Both the position numbers and the translations under genes were made by a program. The notes beneath the pieces are model-generated. The model ran no database searches. It saw nothing but the letters and a program-made list of their open reading frames with translations, and was not told where the DNA came from. Below are positions 39,680-49,121 of a stretch of DNA of 64,000 nt, one piece after another (within the stretch, counting starts at the first letter, position 1; every line of letters begins with the position of its first letter). The DNA comes from Helicobacter marmotae (GTDB lineage Bacteria; Campylobacterota; Campylobacteria; Campylobacterales; Helicobacteraceae): contig NZ_NXLR01000004.1 of the NCBI RefSeq assembly GCF_003364255.1, forward strand, positions 58,642-122,641. Direction: 5' to 3'.

Positions 39680-40174
39680 ATGGTTACTTTTAAAGGCGCT
39701 CCTGTGAGCTTAAAAGGCAAAGAAGCAAAGATAGGTGATAATGCTCCTAAAGTGGAGTTAGTAGCGGGTGATTTAAGCCCTAAATCTGTTGGCGGGGCGA
39801 GTGGGAAATATCAGATTATTAATGTCGTCCCCTCACTTGATACCGGTGTATGCGCGACACAAACAAGAACCTTTAATCAAAAGGCAGCAAGCTTAGCTAA
39901 TACTGAAGTGTTTGTCATCTCTTTAGATTTACCCTTTGCACAAGGGAGATTCTGCTCAACTGAAGGGATTAAAAATGTGCTAGCCTTAAGTGATTTTAAA
40001 AGCAAGGCATTTGGTGAGGCTTATGGAGTAGTACTTGGCGACTCGCCTTTGGAAGGGCTTTTGACACGCGCTGTTTTTGTCATAGATCCACAAGGTAAGC
40101 TTATCTATAAAGAAATCGTGTCTGAAATCACAAATGAACCCAATTACGAAAACGCTATTAATGCCATAAAATAA
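39680..40174 (+). CDS. tpx: Thiol peroxidase Tpx
   Basis: 164 residues. Atypical 2-Cys peroxiredoxin: peroxidatic C58 (TGVCATQT), resolving C92 (GRFCSTEG). Reduces lipid and hydrogen peroxides with thioredoxin in the periplasm or cytoplasm. Single gene followed by a branched RNA-like structure. Confidence 0.96.
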   Translation: MVTFKGAPVSLKGKEAKIGDNAPKVELVAGDLSPKSVGGASGKYQIINVVPSLDTGVCATQTRTFNQKAASLANTEVFVISLDLPFAQGRFCSTEGIKNVLALSDFKSKAFGEAYGVVLGDSPLEGLLTRAVFVIDPQGKLIYKEIVSEITNEPNYENAINAIK

Positions 40175-40197
40175 TGCACAGAGCATTTTAATATTCA

Positions 40198-40251
40198 TTA
40201 AGCCTTGTGGGCACCCGCCCAAGCAAACTTAAGAGTTTGCATAAGGCTTAA
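40198..40251 (+). ncRNA. Three-way-junction structure downstream of tpx
   Basis: TTAAGCCTT (40198-40206) pairs with AAGGCTTAA (40243-40251), enclosing two hairpins: TGGGC / GCCCA (40208-40212 with 40217-40221, loop ACCC) and GCAAACT / AGTTTGC (40223-40229 with 40234-40240, loop TAAG). Followed by GCTTGCTTTT. Could be the tpx terminator, a stable 3' RNA or a small RNA. No known RNA family recognised. Confidence 0.5.
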
Positions 40252-40396
40252 GCTTGCTTTTAACCCCCCTGCTTAATATTTTGCGATAACCCGAATATGC
40301 ACAGAGAATGAAATAGTCAAAAAAACTTAATGCTAAAAGCACAATTTAAATACTATAAAGATTAGTGCTTTATAAAGGTGCTATTGCTTTTGTTCT

Positions 40397-40747
40397 CTAT
40401 ACATTGCAGAGCAGCAGTTGATTATTAATCTTCTCAAAATTATCGCGTTTTATGCCTTTCCATACAAGGAAAAAATCTACAATTGTCCAAATCAAGCCAA
40501 GCAAGATAAAGCAAGATAAAAATTTCGCTATGCCTAGCCCAATATCACCCTTATAGTATCTATCTACACCCAAGCCACCAAATATAAATCCTAGTATCAA
40601 GCCTATAACAGGGCTTTTGAGTTGTAGCATTCCAAAACTTGCAATTTTCTGTTTGTCTTCTATTTTAGCAAGCCTTGCTTTGAGTAACTCTAAAGATTCT
40701 TGAGGGACTTTACCATCCCAATTGCTCGCTACAAGCGAAGCTTCCAC
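40397..40747 (-). CDS. TM2-domain membrane protein, 5' end possibly frameshifted
   Basis: 116 residues from GTG 40747. A helical N-terminal segment, then a TM2 domain with two helices and the GGLGVDRYYKGD turn. Function of TM2 proteins in bacteria is unknown. The strong SD AAAGGAG and ATG lie at 40770, one base out of frame with this ORF; one extra A in the GGAAAAAC run would give MEKTQENIVEASL... in frame. So either GTG is used, or the gene carries a one-base deletion, or the read has an error. Confidence 0.75.
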   Translation of the reverse strand: MEASLVASNWDGKVPQESLELLKARLAKIEDKQKIASFGMLQLKSPVIGLILGFIFGGLGVDRYYKGDIGLGIAKFLSCFILLGLIWTIVDFFLVWKGIKRDNFEKINNQLLLCNV

Positions 40748-40851
40748 AATATTTTCTTGTGTTTTTCCATATTTGCTCCTTTATTCTTACTTTAAAGAAG
40801 CAATTATACACGCCCCCGGCACTGAAAAGAAAATATTCCTAAATAATGAGA

Positions 40852-41496
40852 TTAAAGCATAAGCTCCCGCCAAACTTCCAAAGCTTTCATATTAAAATCC
40901 TCATCAATTAAGCTAAGCCCGACCCCCTCGCACATAATCCGCAAATGCCGCAGTTTGTGTATATATTCATTTTGTTGCAGGGGATAGAGCACATTATCAA
41001 GCCACACATACATAGCCCAAAAAAGCATTTCACTTGCCGCCTTAGGATAGGCTACATTTAAGGACGCATCGGCATTTCCCTCTTCGATGATAGATTCCAA
41101 AATCGGGCAGATATGAGTATTATGCCTCAAGCGATAAGCAAGCGCCAAAGAAGAGCCAAAAATCTCCCTTGAATTCCGTATAAACACCTTATGTGCGATA
41201 ATTAGGCTAAAATGCCGCAAAATAATCCCCTTAAGCTTATCTCTGCTATTACTTGAATAAAGCCCAATATGTGAGATATTATTTATCTCATGCTCATAGC
41301 GCGCCAAAATCTCTTCTAAAATCTCTTCTTTATTCCTAAAATGATGATAAATCGCCCCCTTACTTAAGCCTTGTGCGGCGAGCTTATCGACAATATCTTG
41401 CATTTTAACTTCCACAAAGCCATGTGTATTAAAAAGCTTGAGTGAAATATCAAGGATTTTTTGTATGGTTTTTTTGGGTGTTCTACTTCTTGGCAT
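40852..41496 (-). CDS. TetR family transcriptional regulator
   Basis: 214 residues. N-terminal helix-turn-helix (ILDISLKLFNTHGFVEVKMQDIV, GLSKGAIYHHFRNKEEIL), C-terminal ligand-binding helices of unknown specificity. No efflux gene is adjacent. A perfect 9-bp palindrome 45 bases upstream is a likely own operator. ATG is preceded by GGAAAG. Confidence 0.88.
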   Translation of the reverse strand: MPRSRTPKKTIQKILDISLKLFNTHGFVEVKMQDIVDKLAAQGLSKGAIYHHFRNKEEILEEILARYEHEINNISHIGLYSSNSRDKLKGIILRHFSLIIAHKVFIRNSREIFGSSLALAYRLRHNTHICPILESIIEEGNADASLNVAYPKAASEMLFWAMYVWLDNVLYPLQQNEYIHKLRHLRIMCEGVGLSLIDEDFNMKALEVWRELML

Positions 41497-41540
41497 AACT
41501 TTCCTTTATGATAAATATTGACTAAAAATATAGAGATATA

Positions 41541-41571
41541 TAACATACTATATGAAAACAAAAGTATGTTA
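41541..41571. promoter_or_regulatory. Candidate TetR operator
   Basis: TAACATACT (41541-41549) and AGTATGTTA (41563-41571) form a perfect inverted repeat with 13 bases between, just upstream of the tetR start at 41496 and just after the ruvX stop. Geometry suits autorepression by a TetR dimer. Confidence 0.6.
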
Positions 41572-41593
41572 AGAGGCTTGTAGCCATTATATA

Positions 41594-42004
41594 TTAGGAA
41601 AGATAAGATTCTATATATCGTTCTAAAATAATGCAGGCACTTAAAGAATCTATCATGCCATTTTTTTGTGCCCTAGCCCGGGTTTTGACTTTCATATACC
41701 CTAAAGATTCTAAGGCTTCAATACTTGTATAGTCTTCATCTATAAAAATAATCTCCCCCTCAAAGCATAGCAATGAGATAAAATGCCTTATGCGCCTTTG
41801 CCCCTCTTCATGCCTTGCCCATCCGCCACTAGGTAAGCCCACTACAAGCCTCTCTATCTCCCGCTCTTTGAGCAATTTATCTAAATCTCTAGCAGCTTGG
41901 TTGCGATTAATGCGTATAATCGCCTCTAAAGGCAAAATAATGCCATGCATATACACTGCTAGCCCTATATGTTTTAACCCCACATCACAAGCAAGTATAT
42001 TCAT
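41594..42004 (-). CDS. ruvX: Putative pre-16S rRNA nuclease YqgF/RuvX
   Basis: 136 residues, RNase H fold: N-terminal LACDVGLKHIGLAV, VVGLP, and DEDYTSIEALE acidic motifs, C-terminal DSLSACIILERY. Follows dprA by 2 bases, as in HP0333-HP0334. Confidence 0.9.
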   Translation of the reverse strand: MNILACDVGLKHIGLAVYMHGIILPLEAIIRINRNQAARDLDKLLKEREIERLVVGLPSGGWARHEEGQRRIRHFISLLCFEGEIIFIDEDYTSIEALESLGYMKVKTRARAQKNGMIDSLSACIILERYIESYLS

Positions 42005-42006
42005 AG

Positions 42007-42798
42007 CTACAGCACCACGATATTACTACCTTCCCTTGCTATTTTCCCCATAAGCTCGTATTCATAAACTTTCTCGCCAAATCGCTCATACACTTCTTCA
42101 AAGCTAGGGTTACTCGCACAAAATGCCAAAAACTCATCATCATGCCCTACTTTCAGCTTAAGCGTAGATTCCACAAAGTCATTTATATTATAAATACCTT
42201 GCGCACGTTGCTGGCTTAAAAGCATTTGCGTACCCTCACTCTCGCCCAAACGATGAGGGAAGACAAAAAGCGGCTTTCGAAGTTCTCTGGCGATTCTCGC
42301 ACTCTGCATTGAGCCACTCATCTTATCTGCTTGGGGTATCACCACATAATCACTTAGAGCGATCACAAGGCGATTGCGCTCTAAAAAGCTATAGTGATGT
42401 GGCTGATACCCACGCTCATATTCACTCATCACTAACGCCTCCCTCATCATTTGTGCAATCATCTTGGCATTACTTTTAGGATAGATAATATCAAGGCTTG
42501 ATGGCGAAAGCATAATCGTGCGCGGAAAGGCATAGCTATGGGCGATAATATCCACACCTAACGCCCCTCCACTTACAACCACACCCCCACATCTACTAAT
42601 TTTAGCTGCAAGGCTAGCCACTAAGGACTTCGTGTAAGGATTAGGCTTCCTCGTGCCCACAATGGCAACCTTAGGGACAATAGAAAGCAAGCTCTGATCC
42701 CCACAAACAAATAATTCCTTTGGAGGATTGGGTAGCTCCTGCAAGGCTTGGGGAAGCTCTGCAAGGGAAAGTGTTTTAGGGAAATCAAATGCTGGCAT
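42007..42798 (-). CDS. dprA: DNA-protecting protein DprA
   Basis: 263 residues, Rossmann-like DprA domain: VAIVGTRKPNPYTK, VVSGGALGVDIIAH, FLERNRLVIALSD. Loads RecA on incoming single strands in natural transformation. Shares one base with the upstream deacetylase gene. Confidence 0.93.
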   Translation of the reverse strand: MPAFDFPKTLSLAELPQALQELPNPPKELFVCGDQSLLSIVPKVAIVGTRKPNPYTKSLVASLAAKISRCGGVVVSGGALGVDIIAHSYAFPRTIMLSPSSLDIIYPKSNAKMIAQMMREALVMSEYERGYQPHHYSFLERNRLVIALSDYVVIPQADKMSGSMQSARIARELRKPLFVFPHRLGESEGTQMLLSQQRAQGIYNINDFVESTLKLKVGHDDEFLAFCASNPSFEEVYERFGEKVYEYELMGKIAREGSNIVVL

Positions 42799-43742
42799 TA
42801 TGGTTTAAAGGGTGCGCGCACATAGTGTAAAGTCTCACTGCCTAAGAGATAAGATTCTAACTCTTGTGGAGAGAGCAACTCCACGGAGGCATTAAGCTGG
42901 GAGCTCATCTGATGAAGCGCTTTAAAGGTATTATTATGCGGGTGGCAAATGCCAATGGCATAGCCCTTATTTTTTGCCTTAGCAATAAGTTCCTTTAATT
43001 GAGCCTTAATATAACCCACACTTGTTTGATTATCTAAAAACACATCACGTGCCATAATAAGCCTATTTTGCTCCTTAGCTATACGCTCACTTGCACTCTG
43101 GGCGATAGTAACACTATCGATAAACTTTAACCCCAACTCATCAAATATCTCTAAAAGATTACGCATATCATCATAACTTTGTGTAAATTTACTTCCTGTG
43201 TGATTATTAATATATACAAGAGAGGGGAAATCTGCCTTAATATCTGCTAGCCTCTGCCTTAGGAGGGATTTTTGAGTGCCTACTTTAATAGGTGCAAGCT
43301 GGCTTTGTGCAAATTGCAATGCTTCAAGCGGCAAATGGAGCATAAATGCCCTCTCCTTTTTCTCTAAATCTTGTGCAAGCTCGGGGGTTATCGCCGTATG
43401 CTTGGTTTTAGGGAAAAGTGAGGGTATTACATTAAGTTTAAGCTTCTCTAGCTTTTGAATCTGCTCTAAGGTAGAAATATCATCCATAATTAAAAGCACT
43501 TTGGGCTTTTGTGAAGAAGATTTTAAAGGTTTTAAAGATTTGAGAGTTTGGGGTTTAACATCTTCGCTCTTTGGCTCATCTTTATCTAAAACAATAAAAT
43601 TATCATAATGAAAAAACACTCTACCCAAGCCATAAACAAAGGGGTGATCGCTTATCTTTGTCGCATTAGCATTATCAAAATGCACAAGAGAATCTGCCAT
43701 AGTATGGCATAGCATACATATGAATATACAAAAACCCCTCAC
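42798..43742 (-). CDS. Divergent polysaccharide deacetylase family protein
   Basis: 314 residues from GTG 43742 (AGGA upstream). Short hydrophobic N terminus, probable signal, a variable linker, then the YibQ/DUF610-type domain: VLLIMDDISTLEQI, FMLHLPLEA, YINNHTGSKFTQ, FLDNQTSVGYIKAQL and IGICHPHNNTF. The Asp and His of the deacetylase fold are kept; the substrate is unknown, likely periplasmic glycan. Lies between minE and dprA. Confidence 0.85.
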   Translation of the reverse strand: MRGFCIFICMLCHTMADSLVHFDNANATKISDHPFVYGLGRVFFHYDNFIVLDKDEPKSEDVKPQTLKSLKPLKSSSQKPKVLLIMDDISTLEQIQKLEKLKLNVIPSLFPKTKHTAITPELAQDLEKKERAFMLHLPLEALQFAQSQLAPIKVGTQKSLLRQRLADIKADFPSLVYINNHTGSKFTQSYDDMRNLLEIFDELGLKFIDSVTIAQSASERIAKEQNRLIMARDVFLDNQTSVGYIKAQLKELIAKAKNKGYAIGICHPHNNTFKALHQMSSQLNASVELLSPQELESYLLGSETLHYVRAPFKP

Positions 43743-43752
43743 TCTATATGTC

Positions 43753-43983
43753 CTATTTATTGCCTAGAGTGATTTGCACTTCAAGGGTATTAATATGCTG
43801 ATTGCTATTGGTAGTAAAATAAATATCACTTGCTTTGGTATATTTCTGCACTACTTGCAAAATTTCCTTTTTCATATCTTCTAAATAAGGGATATTGGCA
43901 CTACGTTCATGGGATAAAACTAATGTAAGACGCTCCTTAGCCTTTGAAGCACTCTTGTTTGAGTTAAATCCAAATAAATTCAT
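43753..43983 (-). CDS. minE: Cell-division topological factor MinE
   Basis: 76 residues with N-terminal membrane-targeting MNLFGF, anti-MinCD helix ([15 protein letters not shown]) and C-terminal dimer region. Overlaps minD by 4 bases. Drives MinD off the membrane. Confidence 0.93.
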   Translation of the reverse strand: MNLFGFNSNKSASKAKERLTLVLSHERSANIPYLEDMKKEILQVVQKYTKASDIYFTTNSNQHINTLEVQITLGNK

Positions 43984-44789
43984 TTAAATATCCTTCTTAA
44001 GGCTGCCATAACGCCATCATTCTCAAAAGATTCAAACTCCACATCTTCGCCTAAGATTCTCCTTGCAATACGCATATAGGCTTTCGCACTCGGGGCTTGT
44101 GTGTAGATGACAGGCTCGCCTGTATTAGTCGCACTTACGATTTTACTATCCTCTGGGATAATCCCAATAAGTGGCAGGGCAAGTATGCTAAGCACATCTT
44201 CAACACTTAGCATTTCGCCCTTTTTAATCAGCTCTGGCTTAATACGATTAATGATAATATGCTTTTGCACCTCTTGCTTATTTTGCGCCCTTAAAGATTT
44301 GGCATCAATAATGCCTATCACCCTATCACTATCGCGCACAGAGCTTACTTCAGGCGTTACCACAATAAGAGCCCTATCAGCATAAAGTATCGCATGTTCA
44401 AAGCCCCCCTCAATCCCCGCAGGAGAATCAATCAAAATATAATCAAACTCTGCTTTAAGCTCTGCAATCAGCTTGCCTACTTTGTCTTTATCAAGGATCG
44501 TTTTATCTTTTGTCTGTGAAGCAGGGAGAAAGTAGAGATTTTTGGTTTTTTTATGATTAATCAAGGCTTGAGAGAGATTGCATTTACCCTCCATAATATC
44601 AATCACATCATAGACTATGCGATTTTCTAGCCCAAGGAGCATATCAAGATTCCGCAAGCCTATGTCAAAATCCACCGCTACTACCTTCTTATCGCTTAAG
44701 TGCATAGCAAGCCCCACGCTTAAATTTGCTGTAGCTGTGGATTTCCCCACGCCTCCCTTACCTGAAGTGATGGTAATAACTTCTGCCAT
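43980..44789 (-). CDS. minD: Septum-site determining ATPase MinD
   Basis: 269 residues. Deviant Walker [32 protein letters not shown]-terminal amphipathic membrane-targeting helix (MAALRRIFK). Positions division at midcell with MinE. No minC is adjacent. Confidence 0.97.
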   Translation of the reverse strand: MAEVITITSGKGGVGKSTATANLSVGLAMHLSDKKVVAVDFDIGLRNLDMLLGLENRIVYDVIDIMEGKCNLSQALINHKKTKNLYFLPASQTKDKTILDKDKVGKLIAELKAEFDYILIDSPAGIEGGFEHAILYADRALIVVTPEVSSVRDSDRVIGIIDAKSLRAQNKQEVQKHIIINRIKPELIKKGEMLSVEDVLSILALPLIGIIPEDSKIVSATNTGEPVIYTQAPSAKAYMRIARRILGEDVEFESFENDGVMAALRRIFK

Positions 44790-44886
44790 ATATTTCTCCC
44801 TTAAAATACATTAAGCCGCCCTCAAAGCAACCCAAACAAAAGCGACATTCTATAATGCTAAACTTTACAATGTGCTTTAAAAGCAC

Positions 44887-46095
44887 TTAGCCCCGAGTTT
44901 TACCCGCGATGATAAAGCGCAAGGCATTGAGTTTAATAAACCCTGCAGCGTCCTTTTGATCATATACAGCATCTTCCTCAAATGTGCTATATGCAGGGTT
45001 GAAAAGTGAATGAGGCGAACTTCTCCCCACAACAATAACATTACCCTTATAGAGCTTTAAGCGCACAACCCCGCTTACTCTCTCTTGTGTTTTATCAATC
45101 AAAGCCTGCAGCGCCTCTCTCTCCGGGCTAAACCAATAGCCATTATAAATAAGCTCAGCGAATTTAGGCATGATAGAATCTTTTAAATGTGCCTCCTCTC
45201 TATCAAGGCAGAGGGATTCTATAGCGCGATGGGCTTTGAGGTAAATGCTCCCCCCGGGCGTTTCATAGCAACCCCGTGATTTCATACCCACATAGCGGTT
45301 TTCCACTAAATCTAGCCGCCCTATGCCATGCTTTGCGCCCAAGAGATTAAGCTTATGCCAAAATTGTGCGGGGCTAAGACTTGCTCCATTTATGGCTATG
45401 CCATCGCCTTTTTCAAAAGTAATGCTTATACTCTCTGGCTCATTGGGGGCATTCATAGGTGAGGTACTCCAACGCCACATATCTTCCTCTGGCTCAGCAT
45501 TTGGGTCTTCTAATATCTGCCCCTCATAGCTAATATGCAGCAAATTTGCGTCCATAGAATAAGGCGATTTATTGGGCTTTTTATCAATGCTAATACCCGC
45601 AGATTCCGCATAAGAGAGGAGCTTCTCTCTACTATTTAAATCCCACTCTCTCCAAGGGGCAATTACTTTAATATTTGGATTCAGTGCATAAGCCCCTAGC
45701 TCAAATCGCACTTGGTCATTTCCCTTACCCGTAGCCCCATGAGCGATAGCATCAGCCCCTACACTTTTAGCAATCTCTACAAGCCTTTTAGCAATCAAAG
45801 GGCGCGCTATGGAGGTGCCAAGCAAATATTCCCCCTCATATATGGTATTCGCCCGAAACATAGGGAAAACAAAATCTGATATAAACTCTTCCCTTAAATC
45901 TTCAATAAAAATATTTTCACTCTTTATGCCGAGCTTGAGTGCTTTCTCTCGCGCACTCTCTACCTCTTCACCCTGCCCAATATCTGCAGTAAATGTTACC
46001 ACTTCACAATGATAATTATCTCCTAGCCATTTGAGTATCACACTTGTATCAAGCCCACCGCTATATGCTAAAACCACCTTTTTAATCGCTGCCAT
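44887..46095 (-). CDS. argG: Argininosuccinate synthase
   Basis: 402 residues from ATG 46095 (GGAG upstream), giving the usual [19 protein letters not shown] start; the upstream in-frame ATG would add 25 residues with no support. ATP-pyrophosphatase motif [22 protein letters not shown]. Joins citrulline and aspartate in arginine synthesis. H. pylori lacks arginine synthesis, so this is one of the genes setting the organism apart. Confidence 0.96.
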   Translation of the reverse strand: MAAIKKVVLAYSGGLDTSVILKWLGDNYHCEVVTFTADIGQGEEVESAREKALKLGIKSENIFIEDLREEFISDFVFPMFRANTIYEGEYLLGTSIARPLIAKRLVEIAKSVGADAIAHGATGKGNDQVRFELGAYALNPNIKVIAPWREWDLNSREKLLSYAESAGISIDKKPNKSPYSMDANLLHISYEGQILEDPNAEPEEDMWRWSTSPMNAPNEPESISITFEKGDGIAINGASLSPAQFWHKLNLLGAKHGIGRLDLVENRYVGMKSRGCYETPGGSIYLKAHRAIESLCLDREEAHLKDSIMPKFAELIYNGYWFSPEREALQALIDKTQERVSGVVRLKLYKGNVIVVGRSSPHSLFNPAYSTFEEDAVYDQKDAAGFIKLNALRFIIAGKTRG

Positions 46096-46204
46096 TGCCT
46101 TAACTCCATATAAAAATTCTAAAAATAGGTAAATATTATAATCTAAAATATCTAAAATGTAGGCTATCAAGCCCTTGAGAATCCTCTTTTGAATGCTCTA
46201 GCAA

Positions 46205-46400
46205 ACTCTCCACTTTGTCATTCTAAACCCTTTTTGAGGTGTAGAATCTGCCCAAACTCTAAGCGACAGCAAAAATTATCACATCTAAAGAGAGCAAAGC
46301 GACCCGAAGAATCTCTATTCGAGTTACTAGAGTGTTATGAGAGATTCTTCGCTCAGGCTTTGCCCTCCCGCAAGAGGCGACAAAATGGCGAATGTTCTAG
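46205..46400. repeat. Dispersed repeat remnant between argG and the sulfur module
   Basis: CTTTGTCATTCT (46215-46226), CGAAGAATCTCTATTCGAG (46304-46322) and AGAGATTCTTCGCTCAGGC (46341-46359) belong to the window's palindromic family. The 460-base gap 46180-46639 contains no convincing gene; its last 140 bases hold the promoter of the next operon. Confidence 0.7.
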
Positions 46401-46505
46401 CGATTCCCTTATGCCTTACTTCACTTTCAATTTTCGCTCCTAACCAACGTATAGCAAGCCCAAAATTGGGTAAAAAAGTAGCACAAAAATACAAATATAT
46501 TAAAA

Positions 46506-46532
46506 TACATATTGTAATTTAAAAAATATGTA
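46506..46532. promoter_or_regulatory. Candidate operator upstream of the sulfur module
   Basis: TACATATT (46506-46513) and AATATGTA (46525-46532) with 11 bases between. A TATGAT at 46543-46548 could be the -10, which puts the palindrome across the -35 region. A second pair, TAAGTTT / AAACTTA, lies at 46557-46575. Confidence 0.45.
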
Positions 46533-46639
46533 AAATATTGGCTATGATTCTGCCCATAAGTTTAAGAGAAACTTAAGAACAATCTACATTCTAAATTTGG
46601 AATAACAATAAAAGTATATGAAAATAAGGAGTTGGGGGA

Positions 46640-47611
46640 ATGGACAGACGAGATTATTTACATCTTTCTTATAAAGCAGCTTTGCTTGCGGGCTTTAGCC
46701 CTTATGTGTGGGGGGTAGAGCCACAGATTTTCAAAGATTCTAAAGGTGCTATAAAGATTGGCTATTTGCCTATCACAGACCATTTGCTTATCATCGCTAA
46801 AGCCTATAGGAATGCAGCATTCACACCTGTGAAGTTTGCTTCTTGGGCGGATTTAAGTGAGGCTTTGCGAAGCAAATCTATCGATGGGGCTTTTATTCTT
46901 ACGCCTCTTGCACTACGACTTAGGGCAAGCGGGCTTGATATTAAAGCCCTCTTAGCAGCTCATCGCAATGGCAGTGCATTAGTAGTGAAAAAAGGCATAT
47001 TACATAATAAAGAAATTGCAAATCTCAAGGGGCTTAAAATCGCTATTCCTAGTAGATTTTCTACGCATTATCTCCTACTTTGCAATCTTTTGGCTTTGGG
47101 GAATCTCAGCATAAATGATGTGAAGCTTGTAGATATGGCTCCTCCCGAAATGCTTTTCGCCCTGCAAAGCTCAAATATAGATGCTTTTATCGTGGCAGAG
47201 CCCTTTTGTATCGCGGCACAAAATGCGTCTTTGGGCGATGTATTTATCCTCTCTAAAGATATTATTAATAATCACATTTGCTGTGTTTTAAGCTTTCATA
47301 ATCAAGTGCTAAAAGATCGCACACAAGAAGTTTTTGCTTTGGTGAGAGATTTTCTCTCAAGTGCGGCATTTATTAATAGTGATACAAAAGGTGCAGCTAA
47401 GCTCTCTTCTGCCTTTTTAGGGCAGAAACCCGCACTTATTGAAAACTTGCTTGCCATAAATGAGCGGGTGGTGTATAAGCATCTCAAGCTTGAATCAGCT
47501 GATATTAAGCATACATTAGCTGATATGAAAACATACAAGGTCGATGAAAAAATCACCATTTCTTATGAAGACTTTGTAGATAATTCATTTATAGATGAGT
47601 TTTTGCCATGA
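46640..47611 (+). CDS. Tat-exported ABC substrate-binding protein, sulfonate/nitrate/taurine type
   Basis: 323 residues. The N terminus DRRDYLHLSYKAALLAGF has the twin-arginine pattern RRxYL followed by a hydrophobic stretch. The body is NMT1/SsuA-like: IKIGYLPITDHLLIIAK, FVKFASW-type strand, SIDGAFILTPLALRL, IDAFIVAEPFCIAAQ. Same family serves sulfonates, nitrate, bicarbonate and thiamine precursors; SfnG downstream points to a sulfonate or sulfone. AAGGAG lies 8 bases before the ATG. First gene of the operon. Confidence 0.8.
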   Translation: MDRRDYLHLSYKAALLAGFSPYVWGVEPQIFKDSKGAIKIGYLPITDHLLIIAKAYRNAAFTPVKFASWADLSEALRSKSIDGAFILTPLALRLRASGLDIKALLAAHRNGSALVVKKGILHNKEIANLKGLKIAIPSRFSTHYLLLCNLLALGNLSINDVKLVDMAPPEMLFALQSSNIDAFIVAEPFCIAAQNASLGDVFILSKDIINNHICCVLSFHNQVLKDRTQEVFALVRDFLSSAAFINSDTKGAAKLSSAFLGQKPALIENLLAINERVVYKHLKLESADIKHTLADMKTYKVDEKITISYEDFVDNSFIDEFLP

Positions 47612-48375
47612 AAGCTCTCTTTCCGCGGTTTGTTTCGCTCATTTTGCTTGTTTGCTTCTTGCTGTATTGGGAGTTTTTAAGCGGAGTGAGGCAAAGCTAT
47701 GAGCTGGGCGGGGCTATCCCTCCTTTAAGTGTGGTGTGGGAGTGTTTTTTGGAGCTTAGCTCTAGTGGGGTTTTGCAAAGTGCTATTGCTCTTTCACTCT
47801 CGAGGTTTATTGTGGGCTTGAGTGTAGGCTCATGTATGGGGATTATTGTAGGGCTTATTTTAGGGCGATTTGTGCGCTTAGAGTTAGCCTTAGAGCCATT
47901 TATCCAGCTTTTGCGCCCGATTTCCCCCATTGCGTGGCTGCCTATCATTGTCTTTTTCTTTGGCATTGGTGAGCTCGGGTGCATTTTTGTGATTGTTTAT
48001 GCTGTGTTTTTCCCTGTGCTTTTGCTTAGCATAAGTGGAGTGAGAAACATAGACAAGGCACTTTTAGCCATGGCACATAACTTTGGCGCAAAAGAAGGCT
48101 TGATATTTGTAAAAATCATCTTACCCGGGGCTTTTGTGTATATTGCAAGTGGGCTAAAGCTCGCCGCAAGCATAGCGTGGATACATTTGGTAGCGGGAGA
48201 AATGCTAGGCATACAAAGTGGGCTTGGGTATTTAATCATTGATGGGAGAAACCTCATACGCACAGATATGATAATTCTATCTATGTTTTTCATAGGGATT
48301 TTAGGCTTTGGAATCCACCTTATTTTTAGCTTTTTGGAGAAGCTTATCCTAAAGAGACTGGGGGAGGGGGTATGA
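47608..48375 (+). CDS. ABC transporter permease, SsuC/TauC type
   Basis: 255 residues with six helices and the cytoplasmic-loop motif MAHNFGAKEGLIFVKIILPGA that docks on the ATPase. PISPIAWLPI and SIAWIHLVAGEM are typical of the SsuC/TauC/NrtB group. Coupled to both neighbours by 4-base overlaps. Confidence 0.87.
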   Translation: MKALFPRFVSLILLVCFLLYWEFLSGVRQSYELGGAIPPLSVVWECFLELSSSGVLQSAIALSLSRFIVGLSVGSCMGIIVGLILGRFVRLELALEPFIQLLRPISPIAWLPIIVFFFGIGELGCIFVIVYAVFFPVLLLSISGVRNIDKALLAMAHNFGAKEGLIFVKIILPGAFVYIASGLKLAASIAWIHLVAGEMLGIQSGLGYLIIDGRNLIRTDMIILSMFFIGILGFGIHLIFSFLEKLILKRLGEGV

Positions 48376-49121
48376 TACAGATAGAGCACATAAGCAAAAA
48401 CTTTGAGGGCAAGGAGATTTTAAAAGATTTATCGTTGAGTGTCGGGCAGGGGGAGTTTGTCGCCTTATGCGGTAAAAGTGGCTGTGGTAAGAGCACTTTG
48501 CTTAATATCATCGGGGGGTTTGAGTCTTTTGATAGTGGGTGTGTGAGCATAGCGGGGAGAGAGTTTAAAGAAAGGGTGAGGGTGCGGGGCTGTGTGAAGA
48601 TTGCGCAAGATTACGCGCTTTTGCCTTGGAGTAATGCGCTTGATAATGTAGCCTTTGGGCTTAGGGCAAAGGGTTTAAGCACAAAGGAAGCTAAGCAAGA
48701 GGCGAGATATTATCTAAATCTTGTGCATTTGCAAGGCTTTGAGAGTGCCTTTCCTCATACTTTGAGCGGAGGGCAAGCTCAAAGGGTGGCTTTGGCTCGG
48801 GCTTTAAGCGTGAAGCCTGATATTTTGCTTTTAGATGAGCCCTTTTCTGCATTAGATTCCTTTACAAAAGAGGCTTTACAAAATGAGCTTTTACATATCT
48901 CTCATCAGCTTAAAACCACAATGATTTTTGTAACGCATGATATTGAAGAAGCCATTTTTCTAGCTTCAAGGGTTGTTGTTTTACAAGAGGGTGCTAAAAC
49001 CACGCAAGTAAGCATAAAACTTGATAAAACACTAAGAGATTCTTTAGAGTTTTTAAATCTCAAAAGAGAAATTGCAAACCTCATATCATATGGCACTTTG
49101 GGGCTAGAGTATAGCATTTGA
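48372..49121 (+). CDS. ABC transporter ATPase, SsuB/TauB type
   Basis: 249 residues: Walker A GKSGCGKST, Q-loop in KIAQDYALLPW, signature LSGGQAQRVALARAL, Walker B LLLDEPFSALD, and H-loop VTHDIEEA. Completes the transporter. The stop overlaps the first base of a strong hairpin. Confidence 0.9.
   Translation: MIQIEHISKNFEGKEILKDLSLSVGQGEFVALCGKSGCGKSTLLNIIGGFESFDSGCVSIAGREFKERVRVRGCVKIAQDYALLPWSNALDNVAFGLRAKGLSTKEAKQEARYYLNLVHLQGFESAFPHTLSGGQAQRVALARALSVKPDILLLDEPFSALDSFTKEALQNELLHISHQLKTTMIFVTHDIEEAIFLASRVVVLQEGAKTTQVSIKLDKTLRDSLEFLNLKREIANLISYGTLGLEYSI

Noticed and set aside
40397..40747. TM2 gene as a pseudogene
   Set aside because: The whole TM2 domain is intact and a GTG start is available, so a working gene remains possible; listed as CDS with a note.
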